Shown piece by piece: positions 15,411 to 17,096 of a stretch of 17,096 nucleotides of DNA. Positions within the stretch are counted from its first letter, which is position 1, and each line of letters opens with the position of its first letter. Source of the DNA: JAJRRA01 sp048636595 (GTDB taxonomy: Bacteria > Pseudomonadota > Gammaproteobacteria > Xanthomonadales > SZUA-36); assembly GCA_048636595.1 (NCBI GenBank), contig JAIVWI010000051.1, forward strand, positions 1 to 17,096, given 5' to 3'. A program made the translations under genes and the position numbers. The notes beneath the pieces are model-generated. The model worked only from the letters and a program-made list of their open reading frames with translations, was not told where the DNA came from and made no database searches.

Positions 15411-16961
15411 GTGAGCAGTCAAGCCCAGATTATCCAGAACTCCCTGAAACCGGGGCGTTGGGTGAAATCCACCTGCAAGATGTGCCTGCATTCCTGCACC
15501 AACCTCATCCATGTCACCGATGACGGGATCGTCAACAAAATCGAAGGCGACCCGACCAACCCTTCGAACATGGGTAAGCTGTGCCCCAAAGGCAACTCGG
15601 CCATCCTGCGCCACTACGATCCCCAGCGCTTTAAACAGCCGTTGCGTCGCACCAATCCTGAGAAAGGCCTCGGGGTCGACCCCAAGTGGGAGCCCATCAG
15701 TTGGGATGAGGCGCTGGACATCTGCGCTGAAGAAATCGGCAAATCATTGAAGGAGGATCCACGCAAGATTCTGCCTTCGATTGAGGACTTCCAGAAATTC
15801 AATATCTGGACCTGGCCGCTCTCGTTCGGCAACTTCAATTGCTTCCAATCCGCCGGCACCATGTGCGGCGGGGCCTATCACCCGGCCAACGGTTACATCC
15901 ACGCAGCCTTCGCCTCGATCAACGACGTCGACCACTGCAATTACTGGATCAACTGCGGCACCGGCGACGGTTTCTCCTCCCACCTGCATGCCGCCGGCGC
16001 CGCCTACCACGTGGCCAATGCCCGGGTGGACCGGAACATGAGAGTGGTGACCATAGAGCCCCGGATGTCGACCTCCGCGGCAAAGTCTGAGGAGTGGGTG
16101 CCCATCAAGCCGGCCACCGATCGCCAGTTTGCCCTGAGCCTGTGTCATGTGATGGTCGATGAGCGGCTGTGCGATTATGCCTTCCTGAAGAAAGACACCA
16201 ACGCCCCGTACCTGGCGGGCGAGGACGGCTATTTCCTGCGCAATGAAAATGACGATATCTGGATCTGGGACAGCACGGATAACCGGGCCAAACTATGGAA
16301 CGACGAGACCATCGGCGATTTCGCGCTCGAAGGCGAGTACGAAGTCGACGGTAAGAGATGCAAACCCGCCTTTCAGAAATTCCGGGATATCCTGGATCGC
16401 TGCAGCCCGGAGGAGATGGAAAAAATCACCACGGTGCCGGCAGACGATACCCGCCGCATTGCGCGGGAATTCGCCAAGGCGGCCCAGATTGGAGCCACGA
16501 TTGAGATTGATGGCCGCACTTTACCGCTGCGTCCCGCAGCCTTCAACTACTACCGCGGCGCCCAGGGCCGCAAGAAGGGTATGCAGGCCAACCACGCCTT
16601 CAAGATGGTGAATTTCATGGTGGGCAACATCGACACCCCCGGTGGTCACCTGGGTGTGAACCTGGATGAAAAAATGATTGACTGGGTCCGCTGTCAGCCG
16701 GGAGAGTCCGGCATGATGCTGGGCGAACCCCATCAACTGGGCGTGGTGCCGCCGATGAGCTATCCGCCCAATGAGTACCATCTGCTCAGTTACTTCCCGG
16801 TCGGCGTCAATCCACCGCACCTGAACCTGGTGGTCGCGGAAAATCCGGACAAGTTCGGCATGGATTACAAGCCGGACGTAATGATTATCTGCCACTCCAA
16901 CCCCTTGTGGTCCATGCAAGGCCCGCGGCAGAAGCCATTGGATTTCCACCATAACTTGTAG
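15411..16961 (+). CDS. Molybdopterin oxidoreductase (DMSO-reductase family), C-terminally truncated
   Basis: The readable product has 516 residues, of which about the first 500 belong to the family. The N-terminal [4Fe-4S] domain shows Cys22-x2-Cys25-x3-Cys29 and Cys58 in LCPKG. The molybdopterin domain begins near residue 75. Cys152, in SAGTMCGGAYHP, is a candidate molybdenum ligand. No twin-arginine signal is present, so a cytoplasmic enzyme is likely. The family normally needs a C-terminal molybdopterin-dinucleotide-binding domain, which is absent. After about residue 506 the frame runs into DNA that, on the other strand, codes for an aminotransferase, and it stops by chance at 16961. The true gene therefore continues elsewhere. 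It is the last gene of the run, 213 bases after the HMGL-like gene, and electron donor or acceptor subunits would be expected downstream. The substrate could be formate, a hydroxylated compound or another oxyanion. Confidence 0.88.
   Translation: MSSQAQIIQNSLKPGRWVKSTCKMCLHSCTNLIHVTDDGIVNKIEGDPTNPSNMGKLCPKGNSAILRHYDPQRFKQPLRRTNPEKGLGVDPKWEPISWDEALDICAEEIGKSLKEDPRKILPSIEDFQKFNIWTWPLSFGNFNCFQSAGTMCGGAYHPANGYIHAAFASINDVDHCNYWINCGTGDGFSSHLHAAGAAYHVANARVDRNMRVVTIEPRMSTSAAKSEEWVPIKPATDRQFALSLCHVMVDERLCDYAFLKKDTNAPYLAGEDGYFLRNENDDIWIWDSTDNRAKLWNDETIGDFALEGEYEVDGKRCKPAFQKFRDILDRCSPEEMEKITTVPADDTRRIAREFAKAAQIGATIEIDGRTLPLRPAAFNYYRGAQGRKKGMQANHAFKMVNFMVGNIDTPGGHLGVNLDEKMIDWVRCQPGESGMMLGEPHQLGVVPPMSYPPNEYHLLSYFPVGVNPPHLNLVVAENPDKFGMDYKPDVMIICHSNPLWSMQGPRQKPLDFHHNL
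16914..16937. other. Apparent chimeric junction (assembly join or recombination point)
   Basis: Within this interval the plus-strand molybdopterin oxidoreductase stops matching its family and a minus-strand aminotransferase begins. Up to about 20 bases around 16915-16934 can be read sensibly in both genes, so a short shared sequence may have joined two unrelated fragments. A hand count over 16935-17096 gives 65 G/C in 162 bases (about 40%), against about 62% in a sample block at 16501-16560. An assembly artefact is the simplest explanation. Confidence 0.7.
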
Positions 16962-17096
16962 AAGCAGAGATCTTCTCAAGCACATCAGTATATTCTTCTT
17001 TGATGGCAAATGCTGTACAGGGAAAGCCATTGGCAAGTCCCTTGCCCAGTGTCATAATATCAGGAACTACATCATAGTTTTCTACACAAAACATCT
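16915..17096 (-). pseudogene. Class-III (PLP) aminotransferase fragment, cut at both ends
   Basis: About 60 codons read on the minus strand match a class-III aminotransferase (acetylornithine/4-aminobutyrate/aspartate-aminotransferase-family type). VVPDIMTLGKGLANGFP contains the expected PLP-binding lysine, and STSYGGNPMASAAGLA is the family block that follows. The methionine at 17094 is probably internal, since in this family the text before it continues (an expected GRTG segment), so the 5' part lies beyond the right edge. The 3' part is lost at the junction with the molybdopterin oxidoreductase, where the frame runs into the antisense of that gene. Composition is about 40% GC with A/T-ending codons, unlike every other gene here, so it comes from a different organism or replicon. 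It may be a whole gene in its source genome and only appear broken here. Confidence 0.75.

Noticed and set aside
15283..15411. 42-codon frame before the molybdopterin oxidoreductase as a gene
   Set aside because: It has no ribosome-binding site, an arginine-rich unconserved-looking sequence and no family resemblance. The stop-start overlap alone is not enough.

Overview
The window looks like a piece of an uncultured, GC-rich proteobacterial genome, probably gammaproteobacterial. That placement rests on overall gene style (an acyl-CoA dehydrogenase of the DmdC type, HyuA/HyuB and a REP-like intergenic doublet) and is an inference, not a phylogenetic result. No rRNA, tRNA, CRISPR array, intact insertion sequence or phage gene was seen. 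The right end (about 16915-17096) looks like foreign DNA joined to the rest.

Layout. (1) 1-2800, minus strand: an acyl-CoA dehydrogenase of the long DmdC type, followed 9 bases later by an AMP-forming acyl-CoA ligase that runs off the left edge. (2) 2801-3036: a divergent control region with an AT-rich promoter-like box and small palindromes. (3) 3037-6882, plus strand: a two-gene operon for an ATP-dependent hydantoinase/oxoprolinase/acetone-carboxylase-type enzyme (HyuA-like and HyuB-like). (4) 6883-7230: a 348-base gap holding a REP-doublet-like element of about 100 bp and some unassigned sequence. (5) 7231-16961, plus strand: seven tightly to loosely spaced genes in one direction. They encode a luciferase-like (Mer-like) oxidoreductase, a fumarylacetoacetate hydrolase (FAH)-family protein, an M20-family amidohydrolase, a fused FO synthase (FbiC, CofG+CofH), a PuuE-like polysaccharide-deacetylase-fold hydrolase, a homocitrate/isopropylmalate-synthase-like enzyme, and a molybdopterin oxidoreductase whose C-terminus is cut off. 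(6) About 16915-17096, minus strand: a fragment of a class-III aminotransferase with about 40% GC.

How the genes may work together. The most interesting part is region 5. FO synthase makes the deazaflavin chromophore of coenzyme F420, and the first gene of the same run belongs to a superfamily that includes F420-dependent reductases. The other genes encode ring/amide hydrolases (M20, PuuE-like), a C-C hydrolase or decarboxylase (FAH), a carbon-joining or aldol-type enzyme (HMGL-like) and a Mo/Fe-S oxidoreductase. My inference is a deazaflavin-linked pathway, most likely for breakdown of a nitrogen-containing or cyclic substrate, which I cannot match to a described pathway. The substrate is unknown. 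The neighbouring HyuAB operon (ATP-dependent opening of cyclic amides or carboxylation) and the acyl-CoA ligase/dehydrogenase pair may be functionally linked but are separated by promoters and the repeat element.
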